NCBI GenBank assembly: GCA_036877525.1 | Contig: JAZGTH010000011.1 | Location: forward strand, 1,487,501-1,551,500 | Direction: 5' to 3' | Source: Chromobotia macracanthus | Taxonomy: Eukaryota; Chordata; Actinopteri; Cypriniformes; Botiidae | DNA length: 64,000 nt | In this document: positions 48,761 to 60,030 of the stretch, in pieces | How positions within the stretch are numbered: the stretch's first letter is position 1 | Layout: every line of letters starts with the position of its first letter | The notes under the pieces: model-generated | Database searches by the model: none | Told to the model about the DNA's origin: nothing | Seen by the model: only the letters and a program-made list of their open reading frames with translations | Program-made: the position numbers and the translations under genes

Positions 48761-50859
48761 AACGCAACCTAAACTTTATTCAATTCAAAATCACTGGACG
48801 TGAAAGAAAATCTTTGAATAATTACAGCCTATGGACCCTGGAGAATCTCAAGCCTTTTCTTAACTTCCCTCAAAATACCCCCGACTTACTTTCCAAGAGG
48901 ACACCCTTGTTACCCTCAATGAACAACCAGATGGGCAATTCGAATTTTGCAATCGCTGTTGAGAGGGTTTCTTTTCAGTCTGTGGCAGGTTGTCATTCAG
49001 GCTAAGAGGGAGTAAACGTCTCTTCTTTAGGGCACCAGCACTGTGTCTTGATCTACAAGTGAGAAAACAGTGAACGCTAGACATGCAGACAGTCCACCAT
49101 CTGAAGCCACTCCACTTTTCACATGAATAAACCACAGACACAATTAAACGACTGACACGGTCACAAGTCGCAACGTTCTCGAGCGGTTTCTCACTGTAAC
49201 CTACAGACTGTAGAGCTTTTGAGATGTCACAATGCGTGACACTTAGATGAAGAGTTCTTCACAAACATTTAATTACAATAAATCTTCATTCTGCCCTCTG
49301 GGAAGCGATCTGTCACTCAGATGATTTATAACAACATAAAGAGACACAATGTCACATTTATCAACACAGACAACAGCAGCAATAAGAGTCGAGCTAAAAC
49401 AAACTAACAAACCCATCTCTAATAGAGTAACTGAACACACACCGATGCAGCCAACACAACAACTCTGTTTACACTCAAAATATGACCGAAATATGAGCTG
49501 AATCATAGAGCGAAACTATAAAAAACTGAGGGACAAAATGGCTCCTGGATTCTTCTCACCACTATGTTTTACATGTTTGTCTCTCCACTGTCCCACAGGG
49601 AGTGAATAATGCTTATGCTGAAGACGAGATGTGAACATTAGTATTGCTGGTGCTGTTTCTGAAACCAGAGCATCAGTCCTGCGGTCCAGAGTTAACTCTG
49701 CCTGGACCAGACCAGAGGTGGAGGAATACCAGTGCAGAGAGCGAAAGCAGGACCAGAGGGCTGAAACTGTCTGTACATCAGCATGCACTTATTAACACTT
49801 GACAGACTTTAATCTAGAGCGACTTACAGCGCATGTGTATTGTTTCTGGAAACCCGTAACCATGGCGTTGCTAACACGATGCGCCATCAGACCCACTGAA
49901 GAACACAACAGGTGCGCGCGCAGGTGTGACCACGCCCCCTTACAACAGCGCCTCTAAAACCTTTCATCCTTTCATTCATTTCTTCATTATGTCCGGCAAT
50001 GTAACTACAGGCTACAAAACATTTCCGAAAGACAAAAATGAATGATAAGAAAACGTATTTATCCGCAGAAAGAGTCGTAACTTTAAAGCCCTTGAACCCT
50101 GTAATCATTAGACTGAATCACATCGAAATGAACAAGAAAAGTCATTCATTCATCCGTGCATCCGGCATCACAGGTTGTAATAACAAATTGACCACGAACA
50201 TGAAAGAAAAATTGCTAATAATAATGTGTTGAAAAATGTAATGTGTTTATTCTTTTGAACTCCTTCAGAGGCAGATCATCAGCCTGTACGTCAAGATAAC
50301 CTCAGCAATGTGATCTCAACACAGGATAAACCATTCCTGTTTAATAACATTCATAACAGGAGACGAGAGAAAGTGCATGCAACCCAAAACCTGAACAAAT
50401 GTCCCGCCAACCTGCAAAATATTTTCTTTTCTCAGAGTGGCACATCTCTTTCTGATCTGTTTTTCATGCCCCCACTTCTTTATATAACATTTTGTTAGCT
50501 GAGTGTGTATAGATTCACAAACTTTACTTTTATTTACAAAGTCAAGTATCAATCAAATGACACCAAAATAAATTTGGTAATGTGCAGAAGTTCTCCAAAT
50601 AGCTCAATGTTCATGTGACACTTTAAATTATATTCTGGCCAGAAACTGAAGTGTGACTGTGAAATGAAAAGTATTTGATTGAACAGCCCTGTTTCCTCAG
50701 TGTGAACGCTCCTGTGGACATACTATATTTTGGCTATAGTGGCTATATTTTAAATCAATGACGGTTTGTTATTCTGTTCATTTAAACAAAGGCGGGATGC
50801 ATAAAAAGCCATTAAAATGACATGTGAATTGGCAAACAAACTGTTTAATTTGTGTCTGC

Positions 50860-51320
50860 AGAGCAGAGTGGGCTGTAAAACAGTGAGGCAAAAGACATTT
50901 ACATCTGATTTGACTTTAATGGGGTGTTGCGGGCTTACCGCCTGGTCTCCATGGAAGCCAGTCTTTTCTCCAGATTTTTAACAGGCCAAAGTGTTCCCTC
51001 TTTGTGCCTTTAAAATGTGTCATGTGATTAAATGTGGCCTGAGCTTGTTTGTATCAATTTGTTTCTGTTGCAGGGCCTGCAATAAGCCAGCAATGAATAT
51101 ATGGGCTATTGAGCCAAGCCACACAATGGCCCCAGTTGATGCGGTTGCCACGGAGATATGCCCACACAAAGGCCAGGAATGGTGACATATGGCCCCAACC
51201 TGCCTGCTCAGAAGACCCCCAACAGCTCTGACTGCATTAGCTGACAAAACCCTTAAGTTGGCCATTTATCTGTGCCCACTCATTTCATGGCAAAATAAAC
51301 TTTTTATAAAGTTTCTACAG
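50860..51320. promoter_or_regulatory. candidate enhancer with two RFX X-box-like motifs and a SOX site
   Basis: About 460 bp of dense unique sequence, the most enhancer-like in the desert. GTCTCCATGGAAGC (50945-50958) and GTTGCCACGGAGAT (51144-51157) each share 10 of 14 positions with the RFX X-box GTTGCCATGGCAAC. ACAATGG at 51123-51129 is a SOX core, and GTGATTAAATG near 51025 is homeodomain-like. No coding frame is present. Function and conservation are inferred, not shown. Confidence 0.35.
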
Positions 51321-51839
51321 CCCTTGCACATGGAGTGAAACACTGCCCCCAAAGCCAACATGAATACAGAAGTCATCAACAAAAGATTCTTTACCATCTG
51401 CCCCTGCGTTCATACAGACATTATGTACAACTTGATCCCTTTCAAAAGAGCAGAACAACAGCAAAATGAAGCATTCTGATATATACGTATTCCGTGTTTT
51501 AACATTAAATACTTAATATACTTTAGTATAGAATACTTTAGTCTTTTGACTAAAACCATCCATGAGTCTGTGTGGGAAACCAATTCTTTAATGATCACAG
51601 ATAATAGAGAGTGAAACAAAAACAAACGTTACTGACAAACAAACACATTCTGAAGAAGTGGCTTCAGAGGTAAAACGTGAGAGAGAAATAAAGGATGAAA
51701 ATAAAGAAGAAAATGTCATGAGGAAGTGGCACAGATTGGCTGCTTACTGGATTTGTGGAGATAATGTTTGAATACAAGAGTTTGAATACAAGAGACAGAC
51801 AGATGTATAGATTTCAAAATTTACTGATATTACTACACT

Positions 51840-52260
51840 TGTGGGGACATTCGGTCCCCCAGATGTTTCCTCTGGTGGACAGAAGGTCAAAGTTTCTCAG
51901 GGTTCCACGGTGAGACGCTATAAGAGGGACCTTCCCAGATTTTCTTTTTGCAGTCTATTGATTCAGCAGAAATGACAAAGCTCTCTAAATGTCTTGTTAA
52001 CTCTGTTCCATCACTCTGGTTATCAGCAGTCCTGTCTGCTGGATGGTCGCCTTCATTGATGGTTTCTCAATAGCCTTGGTCCTGCTGGACTCTCAAACAG
52101 CCTAAATAAAAAGGGTCAGGGGCCCCAAAATGACCCCACTGTCCCTGCCGTACACCCCACTGGGTGAAAACAGTCCCTCAGGAAATGACCCGCTGCTGCT
52201 GACAGTTTCTGTATTGATTTGTCATAAAATGTCTTGAGAGACAATGGGCTGTTCAAAAAC
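51840..52260. promoter_or_regulatory. candidate regulatory element in desert
   Basis: Complex sequence from CTTGTGGGGACATTCGGTCC to TGTCTTGAGAGACAATGGGC, with another ACAATGG SOX core near 52240. No repeat or coding pattern was recognised, although the GGGGACATTCGGTCCCC start could be an old repeat end. Confidence 0.2.
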
Positions 52261-54019
52261 ACAATCAATTCATAAATTACACACACATCCAAAAAAGAAG
52301 ATGATAATGCTTAAACTGTCCCAGATTTATTGTCAAGTCTAAAAATATTCCAAAGGAAGCGTGACATTCCAGACTGATAGGTCCAGCAGTACAAAGCAGC
52401 ATGTGAACAATAAACCTTCCCTGAATCTGAATCACCGCAGACATTATAGGAAGTAAAAGAGTGCAGAAGGCTGTTTTCCTCTGCTCCAGTGTTGGGTCTA
52501 GGTATCTGGAATTGTCCATGGAAAGGTGGAAGTCTGTGGCAAGTGGTCACATCAAAAGAATGGGATGTTAAATAGGATAAACAGATACTGGACTGGCGAG
52601 CCTGACTCATGAAGATGAAAAAGGTTCTGATGTCAATGAACGGAAGCCATAGATCCAGCAGACAGGACTGGATGAGTACAGCAGTGCTGATATCAGGGGG
52701 TGGGTGGATGCACTGATTCACTTCCAAACCAGCACTGAACAGGAAGTAATCTCCCATTCAAACTGGATCAGATACTTTTAAATAAACTTTACACTGATAG
52801 AGAATGCTGCATGTTGCAGCCATGCACAGCATGTGTGTGTGTAAATAGGTTTACAAATTCACAAACAGGCTTTAACACAGGCAGTGATGAATTCAAAGCG
52901 CGCTATAGTATCACACAGTTTCACTCTTATAAATATAGTGTCACATAAGGCATGTCTTCACATGTGCAGAACTTCAGGTGCAGACAGTTACTGTCTGTGG
53001 CATTGAGCTCAACAGAATCATTCTTGAGATAAAATGAGACTGTACAGTTAAATACGATTAAAATGTCATGGCTGTCATGACATGAGTGACACGCAGTCTA
53101 ACATGTTTTGTTGGTTATTCCACAGAATAAAGTCACACAGGTTGGGAAGGACGTGTGAGAGTGAGAAAATCATGTCAGAATCTTTTTTTTGCATGAACTT
53201 TCCCATTAAACCTCCTCTGCCTTCATTTTAAATTATTTATACGTTTGTAAATCCTGAAATGCAATGATATAGCTTCAGAGATAAAGATGTCTTTATGAAC
53301 GAGTGTAGGTATGTTTGTTTAGATTAATCTAGTTTGCTTACACTTGACTCGACTGTTTCATACCTGAGAATCAACATCATAAAATCACACTGCACTACAG
53401 TTACCCTGAGAAATGAAAGATAAATAAGATAAAAAAACTTTACCTTCCCATTGGCTGAAAGAGAGGATAGAGATGAATGAAGAAAGAGGGACACAAGCAC
53501 CTCTAAGCTGTGCTTGTGTCCCTACTCTCCCCATCTGGATGAGACCTGTCTCACTGTGAGTGCAGAGCTTTAGAAGGTCTGACCACATGAGGTTACATGA
53601 TAAAAAGAGCAGGAGAAACCATCTGATCTCCTCATAAGACGAGGGGAGATAAAGTGCAGCATATGAAACTCCTTTTCAAAAGCTGGTAACATGCTGAGGG
53701 GATTTCTCTTGTTCTTTTTTTTTACTTTTCTTTGTCACATGCACCCTAGCAACCCCTCTTGTACATGGAAAATAAAACACACAACTGGATAAGTGGAAAG
53801 ATTAGACTGTCTGTCACAATATTTTACACATGCATATACACTGATCCCACACATCAGTCGTGCTATACATAACCTTTCAAATGAAAACTAAGTGTGATTT
53901 TGCTAAACTATCGTTAACGTACTGTTTGCTCCTTGTTTCCAGGTTTCACTATCAAAGTCAACTAGATGACAGAAACAGCTCACGTAGCTTTAATTGTATT
54001 GTTTGTAACTGTCTTTTGT

Positions 54020-54260
54020 TGTTTTGCTTCCAGGGCAAGCACAAACAGGAGTGAAGATTCTGTGTTTGACACACATTCTCGCCGATGCTTTGAAGACTGA
54101 CGTGAGTCAGGGCCGTGAGCAGCCACTTTCAGGTGTCTATCTAGGGCACGTCTCGTCTTGTGGTGAGACAGCAGCTGACTCATTAGCCATGCAGGGAGCA
54201 AATTACCCACTCCCCCTAGATGTGCCTTCACTGTGACCCTTATGCATGTTACCCACCTGA
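54020..54260. promoter_or_regulatory. candidate regulatory element with paired AP-1 sites
   Basis: TGAGTCA at 54103-54109 and TGACTCA at 54176-54182 are two exact AP-1 sites about 70 bp apart, with an E-box CAGCTG at 54172-54177 overlapping the second. The surroundings are complex and non-coding. A further complex block lies at 54420-54640. Confidence 0.3.
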
Positions 54261-55544
54261 TAAAAACACGAGAGCCACATTTTCACATCATATAGTACTG
54301 GATTATTCATAATGACCTGAACTTCTTGGTAAGAAATTAGCTGTAACTAAACATGCCATTATTGCAAAAGAGACAAACAAGAGAATGATAAAAGACCAAC
54401 TCGCCTGATCCTCCACACGACATCCTGGTTACCATTTATCAGATAAACATGTGACACATTTCCTGGAAATCTATTGCATTGAAGAGTTTGCCCATATGTA
54501 GACCTGTTACAGATGTCAATAGACACGGGAAATGCCAGGCTAAGAAAACTGATTTCACTACCTTAGAACTGCATCCCACAGACATGAGAGGCTGCCGCAG
54601 ACTCATAGCGAGAGAACCCACAGACTGTGCCCTCTGTTTGACTCCTCTGTTAACCAGCCTGGTATTCATCTTGTTTGTTGCGGGACTTTCTTTATACATG
54701 TTACGCTGTTTGGAGCTTTTCAGAATTTGAGTTGATTTGTATTCGTGCCTCATAAGTTTACCGTTTTCTTTATTAAAAGGTTTTCATGAAAAGAACTTCA
54801 ATTATAATGAGTGACACAAAGAACCATTTAAATATTAAAAGTACATTTTAGAAAATAAACATGTTTGTACAAAATTAACTATATAAAAATCTTGTGAAAT
54901 CTGTATGTATTGTGCACTTCTTCTTTATATGTCTTTAAAAGTCTGAAATGTAAGAACTTCACTTAACAGCCCAATAGCTGACCAGTCAGATCCACATATA
55001 TACCAGTTGCTCAGGATAAGGAAACATTAATTAAACGTGTTTTAAATTTAAAGCCTGTTCTTGTCCTCCAGAGTGACTCTGAACTGGCATACATATAGAC
55101 AGGGTGCTTTTGAGGACAGACAGGTAAGACTGCATCAACAACATGTCTCACACACAATACATACACATGTAGGTATATGCACGCATGTGGAAAAGTACAA
55201 AACTATGTTACCTATGATCTTGTCTATTCTTAGATAGTTTAGACAATCCCACTGCTGATGAATGAATCGGCTGGTTGTATGTGTGGAAATGGCCGGACAA
55301 TATCCCTTTCAAAGCATGTAGAGAATGAAATGAAACTCAGATCTCAAAACTATTGTCTGCTGCACAACTGCACATGCCTCTGGATAAGCTTGAGATGCAG
55401 AAGAATACATGTTACCTAAGATTACTGTGTGTTATTTAACCAGTTAAAGGCTCATCTTCATCTCCCAAATATCAATGTAAAGCTCTCTCTGTCTCTGTGT
55501 TTGTGTGGCTCTTGTGATTGTTGTACACCTCCAGAGAGGCAGCG

Positions 55545-55650
55545 CGGCCAGCGCACGACCCGACCCGGCCCGCCAGCGGGGATTTACGGGCTGGCGCGCT
55601 GCCCGGCCGCAGGCGGTGAAGTTCGCTCGGTTCTCACGACCTCAGCAGCA
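55545..55650. other. isolated CpG-rich patch
   Basis: Roughly 100 bp packed with CpG (GCGCGGCCAGCGCACGACCC ... GGCTGGCGCGCTGCCCGGCC) inside AT-rich DNA about 1.3 kb beyond the her9 3' end. No rRNA, tRNA or coding identity could be recognised. It could be an unmethylated regulatory island or the promoter of an unseen transcript. Confidence 0.5.
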
Positions 55651-56669
55651 CAGCGGCATCTCTGAAGTCTTCAGACAGAGAAGCCACGAAAACAAGCTTC
55701 TCTGTGAGATTTGGACTAACCCCGAGGGTTTCTGAGGAACCTTTCTAAATTAAATCAATCATTTAAGACTGCCAAGCATTTTAATCAAATCAAGTCCACA
55801 ACAGTCTAATAAAATAACATATTAAATGGAAGAGGAGATCTGTGATCTGTTAATACACCTTCAACCCCTGGTTATCTCAGCATCACCGAGTTTAACATGA
55901 TGGACTGAGATGTTCAATGGGAAGACCGGGCCAGGTCAGGCGCACAGGAATAACATGAATGACCCGGGTCAGAAGTTTCAGACTGAGCAACCACCCATCA
56001 GTTTGATCAGATACGCTATTCATATACAGCTTTACAAATTAAAAGCGACTGGTACACAGAAGAAGAAAGCAGTCGTCCATATTCTCCATTCACTGGGGTA
56101 ATCTGTTAGTGACATGTGAATGGGGTTCAGGACTTCTTAAAGATCCCGCTGCATGCAGGATGAGGCGCTTTCAGATGTTTAATTGCCTTTTTGCAAAAGA
56201 AAAGGAGAAAAGCCCTTTCATTGCTTTTGTCATTTGAACCTGTGGCTCATCCCACCAGAGCTCCACACTGAGACCGATACTTCATATTGCAGGACATTTA
56301 AAGTGAAAAACACTGAGCACCTTACAGATCATATCAAAAGTGTTTCTGCGTACAAGCTCCACAGCTAAAAACTGGAAATGGTTTTCAACAGAACAGAAAA
56401 TAAAGATATTGTATTGCGTCAAATATAAAAGACAGATTTAATCTGAAAGCAGAAATGAACAAATTGATACTGTCAAACAAATAAGATTGATTTAAAACGC
56501 TTAAGTTTTAAGTTATTAAAGAGTAAATGTTACTGTCTTAGGTTATCAAATCTGTATAGTATGAGTGCTATCTATCTATATAGATAGATAGATAATGTAT
56601 ATGCAAATGTAATTTAAAGTCTTTAAAACAAATTAAAGGCTCATAAACAAAAGCATTTCGTTCTTTTGA

Positions 56670-56675
56670 TTTATT
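56670..56675 (-). terminator. her9 candidate poly(A) signal
   Basis: TTTATT on the + strand is AATAAA for her9, about 265 nt past the stop and followed on the minus strand by T-rich TTTTGTTTATGAG. A second AATAAA (56904-56909) is only about 30 nt past the stop and is less likely to be the main one. Confidence 0.5.
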
Positions 56676-56939
56676 CTGCATCAAACAAACACTCGTGAAA
56701 GAAACAAGAAAGCTTTGGCATGAGACAATCTCTTTCAAACATTGTACAAAACTAAATTGCTTTACGTATAAAATACTTTATAAACATTTTGTGTCATTGA
56801 GCTGAATGAACTGCATATTCATTAACATCATCCAAATTTTGGAATCGGCCAACAAAAATTGTGCCCACAGAAGATTAAAACGGTCCCTTAAAACGGAACC
56901 CAGTTTATTTTCATCATGAAAAACTGAGGCTGAGCCCGT

Positions 56940-58120
56940 CTACCAGGGTCGCCAAACCGGCTCGCTGCCACCGGGACTGACGGCTTTTGAAACGCCTGCG
57001 AGGGACGTCATTCCCCGGACGGAAGTCGCGGCCGTGGGCGCCGTACTGGTCTGTACGTGACCCGCGTTAACGGTGACCGGAACACCCGCATTGGCGTATA
57101 AGGGAATGACGGGGGATGGACTGGGAATAATAAAAGCAAACTGTCCATCTGTGGCTGGAAGCAGCTGAAATCCTCCAAAGACCTTAGAAGAGACTTCTGA
57201 AGGACTGAGCTTCGACCCCACTGACGCGCTGGTGACGGGCAGGGCAGAAGGAAGCTGTACGTGAGGCTGACCCGGGTGTGTCTGCTGACCCGGGCCGGGT
57301 TGTGGGTAGTTCATGGCGATCATCTGTCCCAAACACCCGGAGAGGTGGCTGAGAAGCCGCGACCTGACTTCTGTATTCAGCCCCTCGCAGGTGGAGAGAA
57401 ATCGGGTCACCTCGTTCATGCACTCGTTGAATCCCGCCCGGTACTTGCTCAGGACGTTTGTGTCCGCTGACAGGGCCGCTAGAAAACGCAAAAGTCACGT
57501 AAATGAAAACCGCACAGGATGCACAAATGATATTTACAGTCGTGTCATTTATTGCATGGACATTACCAGTCATCTGAACACGCTGCAGGTTTCGCAGATG
57601 CTTGACTGTCATTTCCAGAATATCAGCTTTCTCCAGTTTAGAGTGTCTCGAGCTCTGTAAAGACACAATTACGAGTTTGGTTTGAACATTTGCATTGTTT
57701 AATAGTCGATTATCTGCTCAACTACATAAATCGTAGTAGGCCAGCGATAATGACAACTTACATCTTTTTTAAGAGCTTCAAGAATCAGAGTCTTCAGCTG
57801 GCCGAGGCTCTCGTTGATTCTCGCTCTGCGGCGCTTCTCCATGATGGGCTTTGAGGACTGCAGATGTGAGGACATTCACTCATGAGCATCATCATCATCA
57901 TCATCATCATCATCATAGACACGACGGTCTTCATTTCACAAAGGCCGGAATGAAAAACACAAACCGAAATGACACCGAACAAACATTTGTGAGACCGTCA
58001 AACGAAACGAACCTTTCGGTGCTCGCTGGCGTTCTTTGGTTTATCCGGAGCCCGAGATCCAGTGGCCGGGGCGCCCGCCACCGGAGACGCCGTCTGCTTC
58101 TCCATGTTATCGGCTGGCAT
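56940..58120 (-). CDS. her9: Her9, hairy/E(spl) bHLH-Orange repressor (HES4/HES1 class), 276 aa
   Basis: Four exons in transcript order: 58120-58013, 57857-57762, 57654-57567, 57478-56940 (831 nt, in frame). The first donor is an unusual GTTCGT; the others are ordinary. The protein starts MPADNMEKQTASPVAGAP. The basic region KPIMEKRRRARIN (about residues 39-51) has the proline typical of Hairy proteins, which favours N-box/class C DNA sites. Helix-loop-helix follows to about residue 95, the Orange domain (KYRAGFNECMNEVTRFLSTC ...) spans about 107-145, and the protein ends in WRPW, the Groucho/TLE-recruiting tetrapeptide. RNLQRVQMTAALSADTNVLS matches remembered zebrafish Her9 better than Her6 (RNMQRAQMTAALNTDP). 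Her9 is a transcriptional repressor acting in neural, retinal and otic progenitors downstream of Notch and BMP signals. It is the fish equivalent of HES4, in the HES4 position. Confidence 0.97.
57887..57916. repeat. (CAT)10 microsatellite in her9 intron 1
   Basis: Ten perfect CAT triplets in the 155-bp first intron of her9, about 30 bp upstream of the acceptor of the bHLH-basic-region exon. Confidence 0.95.
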
Positions 58121-58430
58121 GATCCAACCCAAACCGCGTCCGCTTCACGGCACACGCGTTTATATCCCGCGGGTTTAAGGTCGACGGGTCCCGTGATCTC
58201 ACGAGAGCTGCTCGGATCGGCACCGCCGCCGCGCGCCGCCGGTATTTATAGACGGAGCGCGCGCCCCCGGTGCGTGTGAAAGCCGCTCGCCGTTCTTTCC
58301 CACACTCGCGTCAGCCAATAGGCGCGCGGACTCACCCACGGGGCAGGCTGCTGATTGGACAACGCCCCCGCGGGCCGTCAGTCACGCGCTGCACCGCCAG
58401 GCCCGCAGCGACGAGCGCCGGCGGTGATGA
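58121..58430 (-). promoter_or_regulatory. her9 core promoter and CpG island
   Basis: A CpG-dense stretch upstream of the start codon. On the minus strand TATAAATA lies at 58243-58250, giving a start near 58215. CCAAT-type sites are at 58315-58319 (+) and 58354-58358 (-). A CACGAG N-box, the type used in Hes autorepression, is at 58200-58205. The order CCAAT, paired RBPJ site, TATA is the architecture known for the Hes1 promoter. Confidence 0.75.
58273..58304. promoter_or_regulatory. paired RBPJ/Su(H) site (SPS) of her9
   Basis: CGTGTGAA (58273-58280) and TTCCCACA (58297-58304) are two RBPJ sites (YRTGDGAA) head to head with a 16-bp spacer. Spacing and arms equal those I recall for mouse Hes1 (TGTGGGAA ... 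TTCACACG). This is the Notch-dimer element that binds cooperating NICD-RBPJ-MAML complexes. It sits 23-54 bp above the TATA box. Confidence 0.8.
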
Positions 58431-58718
58431 GAGGAGAACACGTCACACCTAAACGTGATTTTATCATCGGAAATAAAACGTCACCCACGTTCACCAGAAT
58501 GTTAATACTAATTATTACATTATATTATTACTTTATTAATTACTTTACCATTGAGACGGTCGCTGGATTTCAGCAGCTGTTCATGTTATCGTGCTCGTAA
58601 TTACGCGCGCAAGACGTTTGAGAATTAGATAAAGAATAGATAATCGATACACGCGCGCAACCCATTTTCACCGGCATTGCGTTTTTGCTTTTTTTGTGGT
58701 TTTTTTTTTTTTTTTTTT

Positions 58719-60030
58719 TTGATCTGATCATCTAAATCATCTGATCATCTAAATCATCTGATCACCTGATCATCTAAATCATCTGATCATCTAAATCATC
58801 TGATCACCTAAATCATCTGATCATCTAAATCATCTAAATCATCTGATCACCTGATCATCTAAATCATCTGATCACCTAAATCATCTGATCATCTAAATCA
58901 TCTAAATCATCTAAATCATCTAAATCATCTGATCATCTAAATCATCTAAATCATCTGATCATCTAAATCATCTGATCACCTGATCATCTAAATCATCTGA
59001 TCACCTAAATCATCTGATCACCTAAATCATCTGATCATCTAAATCATCTAAATCATCTGATCATCTAAATCATCTGATCATCTAAATCATCTGATCATCT
59101 AAATCATCTGATCATCTAAATCATCTAAATCATCTAAATCATCTGATCATCTAAATCATCTGATCACCTAAATCATCTGATCATCTAAATCATCTAATCA
59201 TCTGATCATCTAAATCATCTAATCATCTGATCATCTAAATCATCTGATCATCTAAATCATCTGATCATCTAAATCATCTAAATCATCTGATCATCTAAAT
59301 CATCTAAATCATCTGATCATCTGATCATCTAAATCATCTAAATCATCTGATCATCTGATCATCTAAATCATCTGATCATCTAAATCATCTAAATCATCTG
59401 ATCACCTGATCATCTAAATCATCTAAATCATCTGATCATCTAAATCATCTGATCACCTAAATCATCTGATCATCTAAATCATCTAAATCATCTGATCATC
59501 TAAATCATCTAAATCATCTAAATCATCTGATCATCTAAATCATCTAAATCATCTGATCATCTAAATCATCTAAATCATCTGATCATCTAAATCATCTGAT
59601 CATCTAAATCATCTAAATCATCTGATCATCTGATCACCTAAATCATCTGATCACCTAAATCATCTGATCATCCGATCATCTAAATCATCCGATCATCTAA
59701 ATCATCCGATCATCTAAATCATCTGATCACCTAAATCATCTGATCATCTGATCACCTGATCACCTAAATCATCTGATCATCTAAATCATCTGATCACCTA
59801 AATCATCTGATCACCTAAATCATCTGATCATCTAAATCATCTGATCATCTAAATCATCTGATCACCTAAATCATCTGATCATCTAAATCATCTGATCATC
59901 TGATCATCTAAATCATCTGATCATCTCATCATCTAATCATCTGATCATCTAAATCATCTGATCATCTAAATCATCTGATCATCTCATCATCTAATCATCT
60001 GATCATCTAAATCATCTGATCATCTGATCA
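58719..60030. repeat. 1.3-kb compound minisatellite of 8- and 9-bp words
   Basis: More than a hundred words of three main kinds, GATCATCT, GATCACCT and AAATCATCT, follow one another without a break in an irregular order, most often alternating as a 17-bp unit. Rare variants are GATCATCC (59660-59710) and CATCATCTAATCATCT (59927, 59985). A 22-base poly-T run immediately precedes it. It lies about 500 bp upstream of the her9 start site. Confidence 0.97.

Larger units (their letters stand above)
38791..56880. other. gene desert between perm1 and her9
   Basis: No exon chain, long open frame or RNA gene was recognised on either strand over about 18 kb. It contains SINE pieces (39777, 41361, 42225), short microsatellites ((CA)n at 40964-40986, (AG)n at 41910-41943), a possible LINE fragment (46100-46215) and an isolated CpG-rich patch (55545-55650). 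It also has several complex stretches listed separately as candidate regulatory elements. Such deserts commonly carry long-range enhancers of developmental genes, here most likely her9. Confidence 0.65.

Noticed and set aside
53385..53588. Minus-strand frame of 67 codons in the desert
   Set aside because: No homology, no splice partners and ordinary length for chance; the same holds for the other short frames between 38 and 56 kb.
57184..57666. 160-codon minus-strand frame overlapping her9 exon 3
   Set aside because: It reads through the intron and then out of frame through the Orange-domain exon; the spliced her9 model explains the same DNA fully.
57851..58279. 142-codon plus-strand frame with a His run
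   Set aside because: It is antisense to her9 exon 1 and promoter, and its His run is the (CAT)10 microsatellite.
58719..60030. CRISPR array
   Set aside because: The units are 8-9 bp words with no unique spacers; it is a eukaryotic minisatellite.
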